Shown: positions 1 to 6,585 of the stretch, one piece after another
Layout of the letters: the number at the start of each line of letters is the position of its first letter
Position numbering within the stretch: position 1 is the first letter of the stretch
Origin: Thermodesulfatator sp.
GTDB taxonomy: Bacteria > Desulfobacterota > Dissulfuribacteria > Dissulfuribacterales > QOAL01
DNA: 8,190 nucleotides
Reading direction: 5' to 3'
NCBI GenBank assembly: GCA_003978135.1
Contig: QOAL01000048.1
Location: 1-8,190, forward strand
Program-made: the position numbers and the translations under genes
Notes under the pieces: generated by a model
Seen by the model: the letters and a program-made list of their open reading frames with translations, nothing else
Databases searched by the model: none
What the model was told of the DNA's origin: nothing

Positions 1-748
1 TCCCCAGGGGATCATCTGTCAGGAGGTCCATGCCCTGGCATATGGATGCCATATCCCTTATCTCCTCTGAGAGATCGGGATACTGTCCTGCCTTGACCAG
101 GTCCCTGGGCACACACATCTGAAGCTCGCTGTAGGTCACGTATCCATCCAGGGGATCATGCTGGCCCATTGACGGCACCAGGGGACGGGAAAGGTCCACG
201 CTCATCTTCCAGTACATGCGTTTCCGCCCATCCTGGGGAGAGACATAAGTAAATGCTGCGTGTGCGGTCTTGGCAAGGTCTATTGCCCAGCGGTTGTAAT
301 TCAGGTCCCCGGTCACACGGCTTACCCTGTTGAGGGCATGCATCCATTTGGTGAGATAGTGGTAATACTGGCCGTCCCTGTCCCATTCCAGACGCTCGTC
401 AAAAGGCTCACCTGGTCCGCGCTCCAGCATTGGTTTTCCAATCCTCAAGCCGCCTATGGTGGGATGCATTCTGGCTTCATCCTCGTCAAGGCCACTTATC
501 CAGCCATTTCTGGGATCATCCCTGCTAAAGCGACCGAGAACAAAATGCACCTGATCCACCAGTCTCAGGGCAAGATTTCTGTATTTTTTATCATTGGTCA
601 GCCTGTATAATTCGAGAAAGTTGCACACTGCAAAGGCATCTGTCCAAAGATACCTCCTGGGAGAAGGTGCCTCTGGAAACAGGCCGGTATCTTCTGCAAA
701 TCGCTCCATGATCTCCATCACAATGGCTTTTCTGGCATCAGATTTCAT
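1..748 (-). CDS. Conserved protein of unknown function, six-hairpin glycosidase-like (3' end outside window)
   Basis: An open frame of 249 codons runs on the minus strand from ATG at 748 off the left edge with no stop. The start is supported by AGGGGG at 763-758, 9 nt upstream, and by an in-frame TGA at 769-767 that rules out a longer N-terminus. The product has alternating amphipathic helices and many conserved-looking aromatic, Trp and Gly motifs: RRYLWTDAFAV (31-41), NGWISGLDEDE (81-91), HPTIGGLRIGK (95-105), LEWDRDGQYYHYLTKWMHAL (120-139) and a later helix around YNRWAIDLAK (151-160). Paired helices that place Trp, Asp and Tyr residues in the loops are typical of (alpha/alpha)6 toroid proteins such as glycoside hydrolases and epimerases. 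I infer that fold but cannot name a substrate or catalytic residues. There is no signal peptide, so it is probably cytoplasmic. It is transcribed away from nrdD. Confidence is high that it is a real gene and low on function. Confidence 0.8.
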   Translation of the reverse strand, partial: MKSDARKAIVMEIMERFAEDTGLFPEAPSPRRYLWTDAFAVCNFLELYRLTNDKKYRNLALRLVDQVHFVLGRFSRDDPRNGWISGLDEDEARMHPTIGGLRIGKPMLERGPGEPFDERLEWDRDGQYYHYLTKWMHALNRVSRVTGDLNYNRWAIDLAKTAHAAFTYVSPQDGRKRMYWKMSVDLSRPLVPSMGQHDPLDGYVTYSELQMCVPRDLVKAGQYPDLSEEIRDMASICQGMDLLTDDPLG

Positions 749-993
749 TTTCAGGTTCCCCCTGTATCATTATCAATATAATATTTCTTTTTTAAGATAA
801 TATGGTTACTCCTATGTAGATTGTCCAATTTTACCCGGACTGCCGATTTTACAGCCTGTTTGTCACGTTCTATTCCTTAAAGCAGCAACCTTAATAAATG
901 ACGGCTTCGGAAAGGAAAGAGAGATTTTCTTCTAATATTTTTTCCCTGGCCTCACAGCCAAATTTCCAATTCATTCTTTAAAAAAATATGGTC

Positions 994-1022
994 TTGACGA
1001 TTCGACCGTGCCACAGTATATA
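994..1022 (+). promoter_or_regulatory. Sigma70-type promoter of nrdDG
   Basis: TTGACG at 994-999 (5 of 6 to the -35 consensus) is followed by exactly 17 bp and then TATATA at 1017-1022 (5 of 6 to the -10 consensus). Transcription would begin near 1030, giving an untranslated leader of about 90 nt before the nrdD ATG. The -10 hexamer lies inside the first NrdR-like box, so a repressor bound there would block RNA polymerase. Confidence 0.7.
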
Positions 1023-1026
1023 GTGG
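1011..1026 (+). promoter_or_regulatory. NrdR box 1 upstream of nrdD
   Basis: CCACAGTATATAGTGG is an imperfect palindrome that matches the NrdR operator consensus acaCwAtATaTwGtgt at 13 of 16 positions by my count, including the outer CAC/GTG arms. NrdR is the ATP-cone repressor of ribonucleotide reductase genes in bacteria. The box covers the predicted -10 element. No nrdR gene is visible in the window. Confidence 0.72.
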
Positions 1027-1039
1027 TCACATGGTCACA
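1024..1039. repeat. Tandem 8-bp repeat TGGTCACA x2
   Basis: Two perfect abutting copies of TGGTCACA occupy 1024-1039. They overlap the right edge of NrdR box 1, fill most of the gap between the two NrdR-like boxes, and span the predicted transcription start. It may be chance or part of a second regulator site. Confidence 0.4.
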
Positions 1040-1041
1040 AT

Positions 1042-1057
1042 ATCCAATATGATGTAG
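1042..1057 (+). promoter_or_regulatory. NrdR box 2 (weaker) upstream of nrdD
   Basis: ATCCAATATGATGTAG matches the NrdR consensus at about 10 of 16 positions, including the central CaAtAT core and the GT of the right arm. It begins 31 bp after box 1 begins, leaving a 15-bp gap. That is three helical turns, the usual spacing of paired NrdR operators. The match alone would be weak; the phasing with box 1 is what supports it. Confidence 0.5.
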
Positions 1058-1119
1058 AGAATAGAAATTTTGAGCTTTTGGCACTTTTTCTTCAAAAAGG
1101 AGAGATCAGGAGGGTCTAG

Positions 1120-3243
1120 ATGAACTTAAGGCAGGAGATATCAGGTGCAGAAAATTCTCCCATTTTTTTCGACAAGATCATAAAAAGGGATGGCAGGGTT
1201 GTCCCATTTGCAAGTTCCAAGATCACAAATGCCATATTGAAGGCAGGCAGGGCCACTGGCGAATTCCAGGAAGTGGAGGCAAGGAGACTGACCATCAGGG
1301 TCCTCACCCTGGCCCAGACTGTATTTGACCAGTCACTTCCGACCGTGGAAGAGATACAGGATCTTGTGGAAGAAGTATTGCTGGCCTCCCCGTTCAAACG
1401 CACGGCCAAGGCCTATATCCTCTACCGTGACCAGCATGCCCGGATCAGGGAGATGATCCAAAAGGCAGACGTGGATCTAATTGAAAAATACCTGGAAAGG
1501 CTCGACTGGAAGGTCAAGGAAAACAGCAACATGGCCTATTCGCTCCAGGGTCTCAACAACTACGTCTCAAGCGAGGTGACAAAGACCTACTGGCTGAACA
1601 AGATCTATACGCCAGAAGTGAGGGAAGCGCATCTTTCAGGTGACATTCATATCCATGACCTTGGACTGCTTTCTGTATACTGCGTAGGATGGGACCTGCA
1701 GGACTTGCTCCTGTCAGGTTTCAGGGGAGCCCCGGGAAAGGCTGAAAGCAGCCCAGCAAAACACTTTAGGAGCGCCCTGGGACAGATTGTGAACTTCTTT
1801 TATACCCTGCAAGGGGAAGCTGCAGGCGCCCAGGCCTTTGCCAATTTTGACACGCTCCTTGCCCCGTTTATCCGTTACGACGGGCTTTCCTACAGGGACG
1901 TTAAACAGGCCCTGCAGGAATTCGTATTCAATATCAATGTTCCTACCAGGGTGGGCTTTCAGACACCCTTTACAAATCTCACCATGGATCTCGAGCCACC
2001 AGCAACACTCAAGGACCAGCATGTGGTAATAGGAGGCGAATACAGATCCGAGACCTATGCGGATTTCCAGGAAGAAATGAATATTTTTAATCAGGCATTT
2101 CTCGAGGTCATGTCTGAAGGGGACGCCAGAGGCCGGGTCTTCACCTTTCCCATACCCACCTATAATATTACCCGGGACTTCAACTGGGAAAATCCCGGTG
2201 TGTCGATGCTCTGGGAGGTCACTGCAAAATATGGCATTCCGTATTTTGCCAACTTTGTAAATTCTGACATGTCTCCAGATGACGCACGTTCCATGTGCTG
2301 CCGCCTGAGGCTCGATGTAAGAAGCCTGGAAAGACGGGGCGGAGGACTCTTCGGCGCAAATCCCCTTACGGGATCCATCGGTGTTGTCACCCTTAACATG
2401 GCTGCAGCGGGCTACAGGGCACAGGATGAAAATGACTTCCTGGCCCGGGTTGAAAGGCTTATGGAAATTGCCAGGACCAGCCTTGAGAGCAAGAGAAAGG
2501 TGCTGGAGCAGTTTGCAGGCCAGGGACTTTATCCATATACGAAATTCTATCTCAGGAACGTAAAGAGACGCTTTGACAAGTACTGGAGCAATCATTTTTC
2601 CACCATTGGCATCATAGGCATGAACGAAGGCTGTCTGAATTTCCTGGGAAAGGACCTGTCCAGCCCTGAGGCCGTTGAATTCACCCAGAAGGTTCTTGAT
2701 TTCATGAGAGAAAAACTGGTAATCTTCCAGAAGGAGACAGGCAACCTCTACAACCTGGAGGCAACCCCTGGCGAGGGAACAGCCTACAGGCTGGCCAGGA
2801 TCGACCAGAGGCGGTTCCCTGACATAAAGGTCAGAAACACGGAAGAAACCGGGACACCATTTTATACAAATTCCACCCAGCTTCCAGTAGATTACTCAGA
2901 TGATATCATAAGGGTTCTTGATCTTCAGGAGCCCCTGCAGTCGCGCTACACAGGTGGAACCGTCCTCCACGTTTTCCTTGGCGAGGCTGCCCCTGACCCT
3001 GAAAGCGTAAGGGAATTTGTGAAAATGGTATGCCATAATTATTCCCTGCCCTATTTCACAATTACACCGTCCTTTTCCATATGTCCCCAACACGGGTACC
3101 TGAATGGGGAGAAGCCGGTCTGTCCTGACTGTGGTCAGAATACAGAGGTCTATTCCAGGGTCGTGGGTTATCTCAGACCGGTAAACCAGTGGAATGATGG
3201 AAAACAGGCTGAATTTTCCATCCGGAAGCGATTCAAGGTTTAG
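1120..3243 (+). CDS. nrdD: Anaerobic (class III) ribonucleoside-triphosphate reductase, glycyl radical enzyme
   Basis: This 707-aa enzyme reduces ribonucleoside triphosphates to dNTPs without oxygen, using a glycyl radical installed by NrdG. An N-terminal ATP-cone (about 17-108, with KRDGRVVPFASSKI) gives allosteric activity control. The ten-stranded barrel domain follows. Visible motifs are IHIHDLGLLSVYC (176-188), SMCCRLRLD (391-399) with adjacent C393/C394, RRGGGLFGANPLTGSIGVVT (405-424) and MNEGCLNFLG (501-510). The C-terminus has a zinc-site pattern, C655-x2-H658-x9-C668-x2-C671, and the glycyl-radical loop RVVGYLRPV with the probable radical at G683. C188 and one of C393/C394 are the likely thiyl/reductant cysteines (inferred). 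The start has AGGAGG at 1108-1113, 6 nt before ATG. Length and motifs are full, with no frameshift. The sequence resembles the Thermotoga-like branch more than the E. coli/T4 branch. It is cotranscribed with nrdG and probably NrdR-controlled. Confidence 0.97.
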   Translation: MNLRQEISGAENSPIFFDKIIKRDGRVVPFASSKITNAILKAGRATGEFQEVEARRLTIRVLTLAQTVFDQSLPTVEEIQDLVEEVLLASPFKRTAKAYILYRDQHARIREMIQKADVDLIEKYLERLDWKVKENSNMAYSLQGLNNYVSSEVTKTYWLNKIYTPEVREAHLSGDIHIHDLGLLSVYCVGWDLQDLLLSGFRGAPGKAESSPAKHFRSALGQIVNFFYTLQGEAAGAQAFANFDTLLAPFIRYDGLSYRDVKQALQEFVFNINVPTRVGFQTPFTNLTMDLEPPATLKDQHVVIGGEYRSETYADFQEEMNIFNQAFLEVMSEGDARGRVFTFPIPTYNITRDFNWENPGVSMLWEVTAKYGIPYFANFVNSDMSPDDARSMCCRLRLDVRSLERRGGGLFGANPLTGSIGVVTLNMAAAGYRAQDENDFLARVERLMEIARTSLESKRKVLEQFAGQGLYPYTKFYLRNVKRRFDKYWSNHFSTIGIIGMNEGCLNFLGKDLSSPEAVEFTQKVLDFMREKLVIFQKETGNLYNLEATPGEGTAYRLARIDQRRFPDIKVRNTEETGTPFYTNSTQLPVDYSDDIIRVLDLQEPLQSRYTGGTVLHVFLGEAAPDPESVREFVKMVCHNYSLPYFTITPSFSICPQHGYLNGEKPVCPDCGQNTEVYSRVVGYLRPVNQWNDGKQAEFSIRKRFKV

Positions 3244-3255
3244 TCACGTCAATCC

Positions 3256-3897
3256 ATGGTCATAGGTGGTTTCACCCCCTTTACTCTTACGGATTATCCA
3301 GGAGAAATTGCCGCCATCTGCTTTACCCAGGGCTGCAATTTCTCCTGTCCCTTTTGTCATAACAAGCCCCTGATTCCCCGAGACAAAACAGGTCCTGCCA
3401 ATAAAGGTAGTGAAAAAGTCCTGGCCTTTGTCAAAAACAGAAAGGACAAGCTGACTGGTCTTGTTATAAGCGGCGGAGAGCCCACCATCCAGCCGGATCT
3501 TTTCTCATTTCTTGAAACGGTGAAGGCCCTGGGTACAAGGGTGAAACTGGACACCAACGGCAGTAATCCCAAGGTACTTCTGAAGCTTTTAAAGGAGGGA
3601 TTTATCGACATGGTTGCCATGGATATCAAGGCTCCATGGAGCAAATACTTTCTCCTTGCAGGATGCACGGTGAATACGGACAATGTAAAGGCATCCATAG
3701 ACATCATACTTGGTTCAGGGATAAAACATGTCTTCAGGACCACCTTTGTGCCAGGCCTGTTGGACCACGAGGATTTAGACGAGATTCGGACATACCTGCC
3801 TTCGGAGGCCAGATACGTGGTACAGCGCTATAAGAAACCCGCAAAGACGGAGACCCAAAGGGTATTCTCTTACAGGGCAGGGTGCAGGCCCATCTGA
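3256..3897 (+). CDS. nrdG: Anaerobic ribonucleoside-triphosphate reductase activating protein (radical SAM)
   Basis: This 213-aa radical-SAM activase cleaves S-adenosylmethionine with a [4Fe-4S] cluster to generate the glycyl radical on NrdD. The cluster motif CX3CX2C is C27, C31, C34 in QGCNFSCPFCHN (25-36). The SAM-binding region has ISGGEPT (71-77), followed by KLDTNGSNP (97-105) and MVAMDIKAPWSKYF (119-132). The N-terminus, with IGGFTPFTLTDYPG at 3-16, matches the usual start of the NrdG2 type (pyruvate-formate-lyase-activase-like), so ATG 3256 is very likely right. No good Shine-Dalgarno lies at normal distance: the nearest is AAGG at 3235-3238, 17 nt away inside nrdD. Expression may therefore rely on coupling to nrdD, 12 nt upstream. 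The last 28 bp overlap the 3' end of the opposite-strand ATPase gene. Confidence 0.95.
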   Translation: MVIGGFTPFTLTDYPGEIAAICFTQGCNFSCPFCHNKPLIPRDKTGPANKGSEKVLAFVKNRKDKLTGLVISGGEPTIQPDLFSFLETVKALGTRVKLDTNGSNPKVLLKLLKEGFIDMVAMDIKAPWSKYFLLAGCTVNTDNVKASIDIILGSGIKHVFRTTFVPGLLDHEDLDEIRTYLPSEARYVVQRYKKPAKTETQRVFSYRAGCRPI

Positions 3898-4658
3898 TAG
3901 TAGATTTCCTTTCTTATCTCAGCGATCCTTCCATGGGCCAGATCCCTTGGATGGGGAAAATCAAGTTTTATGTCAGCCTTTATGGAAGAAGGCCTGTCAC
4001 TCAGGACAATTACCTGGTCCCCGAGCTGCAGGGCCTCATCAATATCATGGGTGATGAACAAAATTGTCATGTCGAACATGGTGTGGACATTTACCATCTC
4101 CTCCCTCATCTGGATCCTGGTTACAAAATCAAGGGCGCCAAAGGGTTCATCCATGAAGAGTATCTCAGGCTCTGTGATGAGGGCACGTGCCACCTCTGCA
4201 CGCCTTTTCATGCCGCCTGAAAGTTCATGGGGATAATGATTCTCAAATCCTGCAAGGCCCACAAGATCCAGGTGTTCCTCTATCTCCTGCCGTCTCTTTT
4301 CAGGATCCTGGATATGACGTGCCCCTATTGCCACATTCTGCCAGGCGGTAAGCCATGGGAAAAGCCCGTCTTCCTGGAACACAAAGACATGCCTCCGACT
4401 TGGGGAAGAATGTCTTTTACCATCAATCAGGACATGGCCGTCTGAAGCCCTTTCAAAGCCGGCAATAATCCTGAGCAGGGTAGACTTACCGCACCCGGAA
4501 GGGCCTACGAAACAGGTAAATCCGCCCCTTTCAATGGAAAAATTAAGGTCATTTAATACCAGGCAGTTTTCGCGGTGAAAACACTGGCCGGGAAACCTCA
4601 TGCGACTTCGCCGTTCCAGAAAACTTTTTTTAAGCCCCTTAACCTGTATCTTGATCAT
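3870..4658 (-). CDS. ABC transporter ATP-binding protein, NitT/TauT (SsuB/TauB/NrtD) type
   Basis: This 262-aa ATPase powers a solute importer from the cytoplasmic face. All nucleotide-binding motifs are present: Walker A GPSGCGKST (52-60), Q-loop FQEDGLFPW (94-102), signature LSGGMKRRAEVARAL (146-160, Met replacing the usual Gln), Walker B ILFMDEPFGALD (166-177) and the switch His in THDIDEA (203-209, H204). The Q-loop and Walker B wording are typical of nitrate/sulfonate/taurine-type importers. An insertion of roughly 15 residues (about 14-32, containing C26, H28 and C32) sits before the first strand pair. Its ATG overlaps the permease stop in an ATGA (4658-4655), so translation is probably coupled. 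AGGAG at 4666-4662 also lies upstream, though only 3 nt from the start. It is the last gene of the operon. Its stop at 3872-3870 lies inside nrdG. Confidence 0.95.
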   Translation of the reverse strand: MIKIQVKGLKKSFLERRSRMRFPGQCFHRENCLVLNDLNFSIERGGFTCFVGPSGCGKSTLLRIIAGFERASDGHVLIDGKRHSSPSRRHVFVFQEDGLFPWLTAWQNVAIGARHIQDPEKRRQEIEEHLDLVGLAGFENHYPHELSGGMKRRAEVARALITEPEILFMDEPFGALDFVTRIQMREEMVNVHTMFDMTILFITHDIDEALQLGDQVIVLSDRPSSIKADIKLDFPHPRDLAHGRIAEIRKEIYYQMGLHPAL

Positions 4659-5413
4659 CTTCTCCTGCTATTCCATTCCACCCAGGGAAGCCTTTCGAGA
4701 AGCCTGATTATGCTGTCAAGAATTAGCCCTATAATGCCAATTACCAGCATTCCAGCCACCACCTTGTCCATCCTCAGGGAATTCCTGGCATCAATAATCA
4801 GATATCCCAGACCTGATTTCACTGCTATCATCTCTGCTGCAACTATAACCAGCCATGCAGTACCCAGGGTAATGCGAAGCCCGACTATTATCTCCGGAAG
4901 GGCTGCAGGAAGTATAACCTTCATATAAAGCTGTCTTCCGGTGAGGCCAAAATTCTCAGCCACCCTCAAAAAGGTAGCCTTTATTCCCGCAACCCCGCTC
5001 AGGGTAAAGACTACCATTGGAAAAAATGCTGAAAGAAATATCAAAAAGATGGCTGGCTTGTCCCCGATACCGAACCACATGAGGGCCATTGGTATCCAGG
5101 CAAGGGGAGAAATGGGACGTAAAAACTGTATGACCGGATTTACCATGTCCCTTACTATTTTAAGCCGTCCCATTACCATGCCCAGAGGAACTGCAACGGC
5201 AACTGCCAGATAAAAGCCCCAGGTGACCCTGAACAGGCTTGCCACAGTACTTTCGAACAGCTGGCCGTTTCTGACTGTTTCACAAAGTGCCTGAAATACC
5301 TCCACCGGGCCTGGCAGTATATAGGAAGGGATATCAAAGGCCTTCCGGACTCCATACCAGACCGCAAGAATCAACACGAATCCAGTAAAAGATTTCAAGT
5401 ATCTTGCTGCCAT
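4655..5413 (-). CDS. ABC transporter permease, NitT/TauT (SsuC/TauC) type
   Basis: This is an inner-membrane permease of 252 aa (BPD_transp_1-like), predicted to form a homodimeric channel with the ATPase. About six hydrophobic segments are visible, near residues 9-22, 63-80, 100-115, 121-140, 183-200 and 219-238. The cytoplasmic EAA coupling loop is recognisable at about 152-173, running from AENFG to ILPAALP, followed by the family-typical GLRITLGTAW (178-187). I chose ATG at 5413 because AGGA (5427-5424) lies 10 nt upstream. A GTG at 5431 would add six residues but has no ribosome site. With ATG 5413 the gene overlaps the binding-protein gene by 19 nt, and it ends in the ATGA shared with the ATPase start, a tightly coupled three-gene unit. 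The length is normal for the family. The substrate is not determinable. Confidence 0.93.
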   Translation of the reverse strand: MAARYLKSFTGFVLILAVWYGVRKAFDIPSYILPGPVEVFQALCETVRNGQLFESTVASLFRVTWGFYLAVAVAVPLGMVMGRLKIVRDMVNPVIQFLRPISPLAWIPMALMWFGIGDKPAIFLIFLSAFFPMVVFTLSGVAGIKATFLRVAENFGLTGRQLYMKVILPAALPEIIVGLRITLGTAWLVIVAAEMIAVKSGLGYLIIDARNSLRMDKVVAGMLVIGIIGLILDSIIRLLERLPWVEWNSRRR

Positions 5414-6381
5414 TTGACATATATCCTGCACGCAGGCACGTGATCACAAAGGCCATATTTTCGCATGAGACTTCCAATTTCTGCCATCTCCTGTTGACGT
5501 GGAATGAGATCCCTGTAGCTGACCCTGACGTAGGTATCGGTGAGTACACGAAGCAGCAGGTCGGAAGGAAGCCCGAAAAAAGAAGCCCCGATACGGGCAG
5601 CTTCTGCCCGGTTTGACTCTATCCAGTTACCCTGTGAGTAAAGCACCTGTATAATCCGGTCAATGAGTCTGGTTCGGTCTGCAAGCAGATTGTTTCCAAC
5701 AATCATAAGGCTCGATATGAAATCTGGCCAGATTTCCTGGATATGGCGCAGGATAATCCCGGCACCGGCCATTTCTGCCTGTGCCGCATAGGGCTCGCCC
5801 ACTATGTAGGCATCAATGGCCTGTGAAGCCAGGGCAGAAGGCATGTCTGGTGGAGGCAGCTCAACCAGACTCACATTCTTTAACGCAACATGGCTTCTGG
5901 AAAGAAATTCCTTCAGGGCAAGATTTTGTGTGCTGAATCTGATTGGTATTGCAATGGTCTTTCCATTCAAATCCTTGCCGTCTCTAATGGGTTCTTTTTT
6001 TGATACCACAAGCCCGGTACCATTTCTGTGCCCCAAAAGCACAATGCTTACTGGCACATCCTGATCTATCAAGGAAAGTGCAATGGGGGCTAGAATAAAG
6101 GCGGCATCTAGTTCGCCTCCCTTTATGGATTCAATCATATCCGGCCATGAAGAAAATTTTACTGGCTCAACCCTTTCCCTGAACCAGCTGTTTCTTTCCA
6201 TGGCTACAGGCAGAAGCAGATGACATGTAATGGGCAGAAATCCTATTCTGATTCTGTCTTTTCCTGCCTTGCCAGAAATCAAGAAAAAATGGAGACAGGA
6301 AATGAAAACAAGCCAGAGACAGGCAACTGCTAGAGCCAGTGCCTCTGGGGTAATGTTCTGGTTGGAGGATATACATTTCAC
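5395..6381 (-). CDS. ABC transporter substrate-binding protein, NMT1/NrtA-like, membrane-anchored or secreted
   Basis: This 328-aa binding protein heads the importer operon. A long hydrophobic stretch (about 14-36) near the N-terminus is a signal peptide or anchor. Cysteines C21 and C29 lie in it, but neither fits a clean lipobox. The mature part begins near RIRIGFLP (43-50), typical of the nitrate/sulfonate/thiamine-precursor binding fold. SSWPDMIESIKGGELDAAF (77-95), LGHRNGTGLVVSKK (116-129) and AIDAYIVGEPYAAQAE (188-203) match the ligand-cleft regions of the NrtA/NMT1 group. The family covers nitrate, bicarbonate, sulfonates, taurine and pyrimidine precursors, and I cannot choose among them. 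The start is a GTG without an evident ribosome site. An in-frame TAA at 6387-6385 blocks extension, and an in-frame ATG at 6411 begins an 8-codon peptide ending at that TAA. The true start is therefore the weakest part of the call. Confidence 0.88.
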   Translation of the reverse strand: MKCISSNQNITPEALALAVACLWLVFISCLHFFLISGKAGKDRIRIGFLPITCHLLLPVAMERNSWFRERVEPVKFSSWPDMIESIKGGELDAAFILAPIALSLIDQDVPVSIVLLGHRNGTGLVVSKKEPIRDGKDLNGKTIAIPIRFSTQNLALKEFLSRSHVALKNVSLVELPPPDMPSALASQAIDAYIVGEPYAAQAEMAGAGIILRHIQEIWPDFISSLMIVGNNLLADRTRLIDRIIQVLYSQGNWIESNRAEAARIGASFFGLPSDLLLRVLTDTYVRVSYRDLIPRQQEMAEIGSLMRKYGLCDHVPACRIYVKWQQDT

Positions 6382-6384
6382 ATA

Positions 6385-6411
6385 TTACTTATCGGTATGT
6401 AGGCCCCTCAT
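6385..6411 (-). other. Eight-codon upstream frame in phase with the binding-protein gene
   Basis: ATG at 6411 opens a frame reading MRGLHTDK, then TAA at 6387-6385, one codon before the GTG start of the binding protein and in the same phase. It could be a short leader peptide whose termination feeds reinitiation at the weak GTG. It could equally be the original start region of the gene, now interrupted by a stop, or chance. GGGAGGG lies about 14 nt upstream of the ATG, rather far for a ribosome site. Confidence 0.25.
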
Positions 6412-6429
6412 GAAAAAATGCAGGGCCCT
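6401..6429 (-). promoter_or_regulatory. Leader hairpin before the binding-protein gene
   Basis: AGGCCCCTCAT (6401-6411) can pair with ATGCAGGGCCCT (6418-6429) around a 6-nt loop. The stem has three outer pairs, a bulged C at 6426, three G-C pairs, a two-base mismatch and three inner pairs. In the minus-strand transcript it ends 19 nt before the GTG start. It also contains the ATG of the 8-codon upstream frame at its base. There is no U-tract, so it is not a typical terminator. Confidence 0.35.
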
Positions 6430-6553
6430 CCCAAGAAACTGCCACCTTTTTCAAGTGCAAGAGAAGAAGAAACACCACCAGGGAAATATTGCTGAGGGGA
6501 TCATGTTCGCCCGCCTAAATTTATTTCCATGAAAAACGTTAATAGTCTAAGTG

Positions 6554-6582
6554 TTGCCTCAAGTAAGCTAAATGTTTAGAGT
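6554..6582 (+). promoter_or_regulatory. Candidate sigma70-type promoter of hom
   Basis: TTGCCT (6554-6559) and TAGAGT (6577-6582) are separated by 17 bp, each matching 4 of 6 consensus bases. The predicted start near 6587-6590 coincides with the beginning of the long inverted repeat at 6586. That coincidence is the main reason to prefer this over other weak matches. Confidence 0.35.
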
Positions 6583-6585
6583 ATC

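Larger units (their letters stand above)
749..1119. other. Divergent intergenic region upstream of nrdD
   Basis: This 371-bp AT-rich gap separates the minus-strand left-edge gene from nrdD. The right half (about 990-1060) holds the nrdD promoter and NrdR-type boxes described separately. The left half (749-900) is very AT-rich and should contain the promoter for the left-edge gene, but I could not settle on a convincing -35/-10 pair there. I see no coding frame, tRNA or intrinsic terminator. Confidence 0.7.

Noticed and set aside
260..800. Two plus-strand frames (260-610 and 594-800) at the left end
   Set aside because: They overlap the continuous minus-strand frame 748-1, which has a ribosome site and enzyme-like motifs. 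The plus-strand products look like low-quality shadow translations.
1083..1098. CTTTTT-CTTC-AAAAAG hairpin just before the nrdD ribosome site
   Set aside because: The stem is six pairs, nearly all A-T, and too weak to claim as a terminator or a thermosensor. The main AGGAGG lies outside it.
1714..2595. A 293-codon open frame on the minus strand inside nrdD
   Set aside because: It is the shadow of the nrdD reading frame. It has no ribosome site context or family features, and nrdD is intact throughout.
6430..6460. Sigma54-like promoter (TGGCAG near TTGG on the minus strand)
   Set aside because: The -12 GC dinucleotide is missing and the spacing is one base off. Sigma54 promoters need both elements in phase.
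6382..6540. TPP riboswitch upstream of the NMT1/THI5-like binding protein
   Set aside because: The conserved TPP core elements (CTGAGA and the ACCTGA-type helix) are absent on the minus strand, so there is no support for a thiamine-linked substrate.
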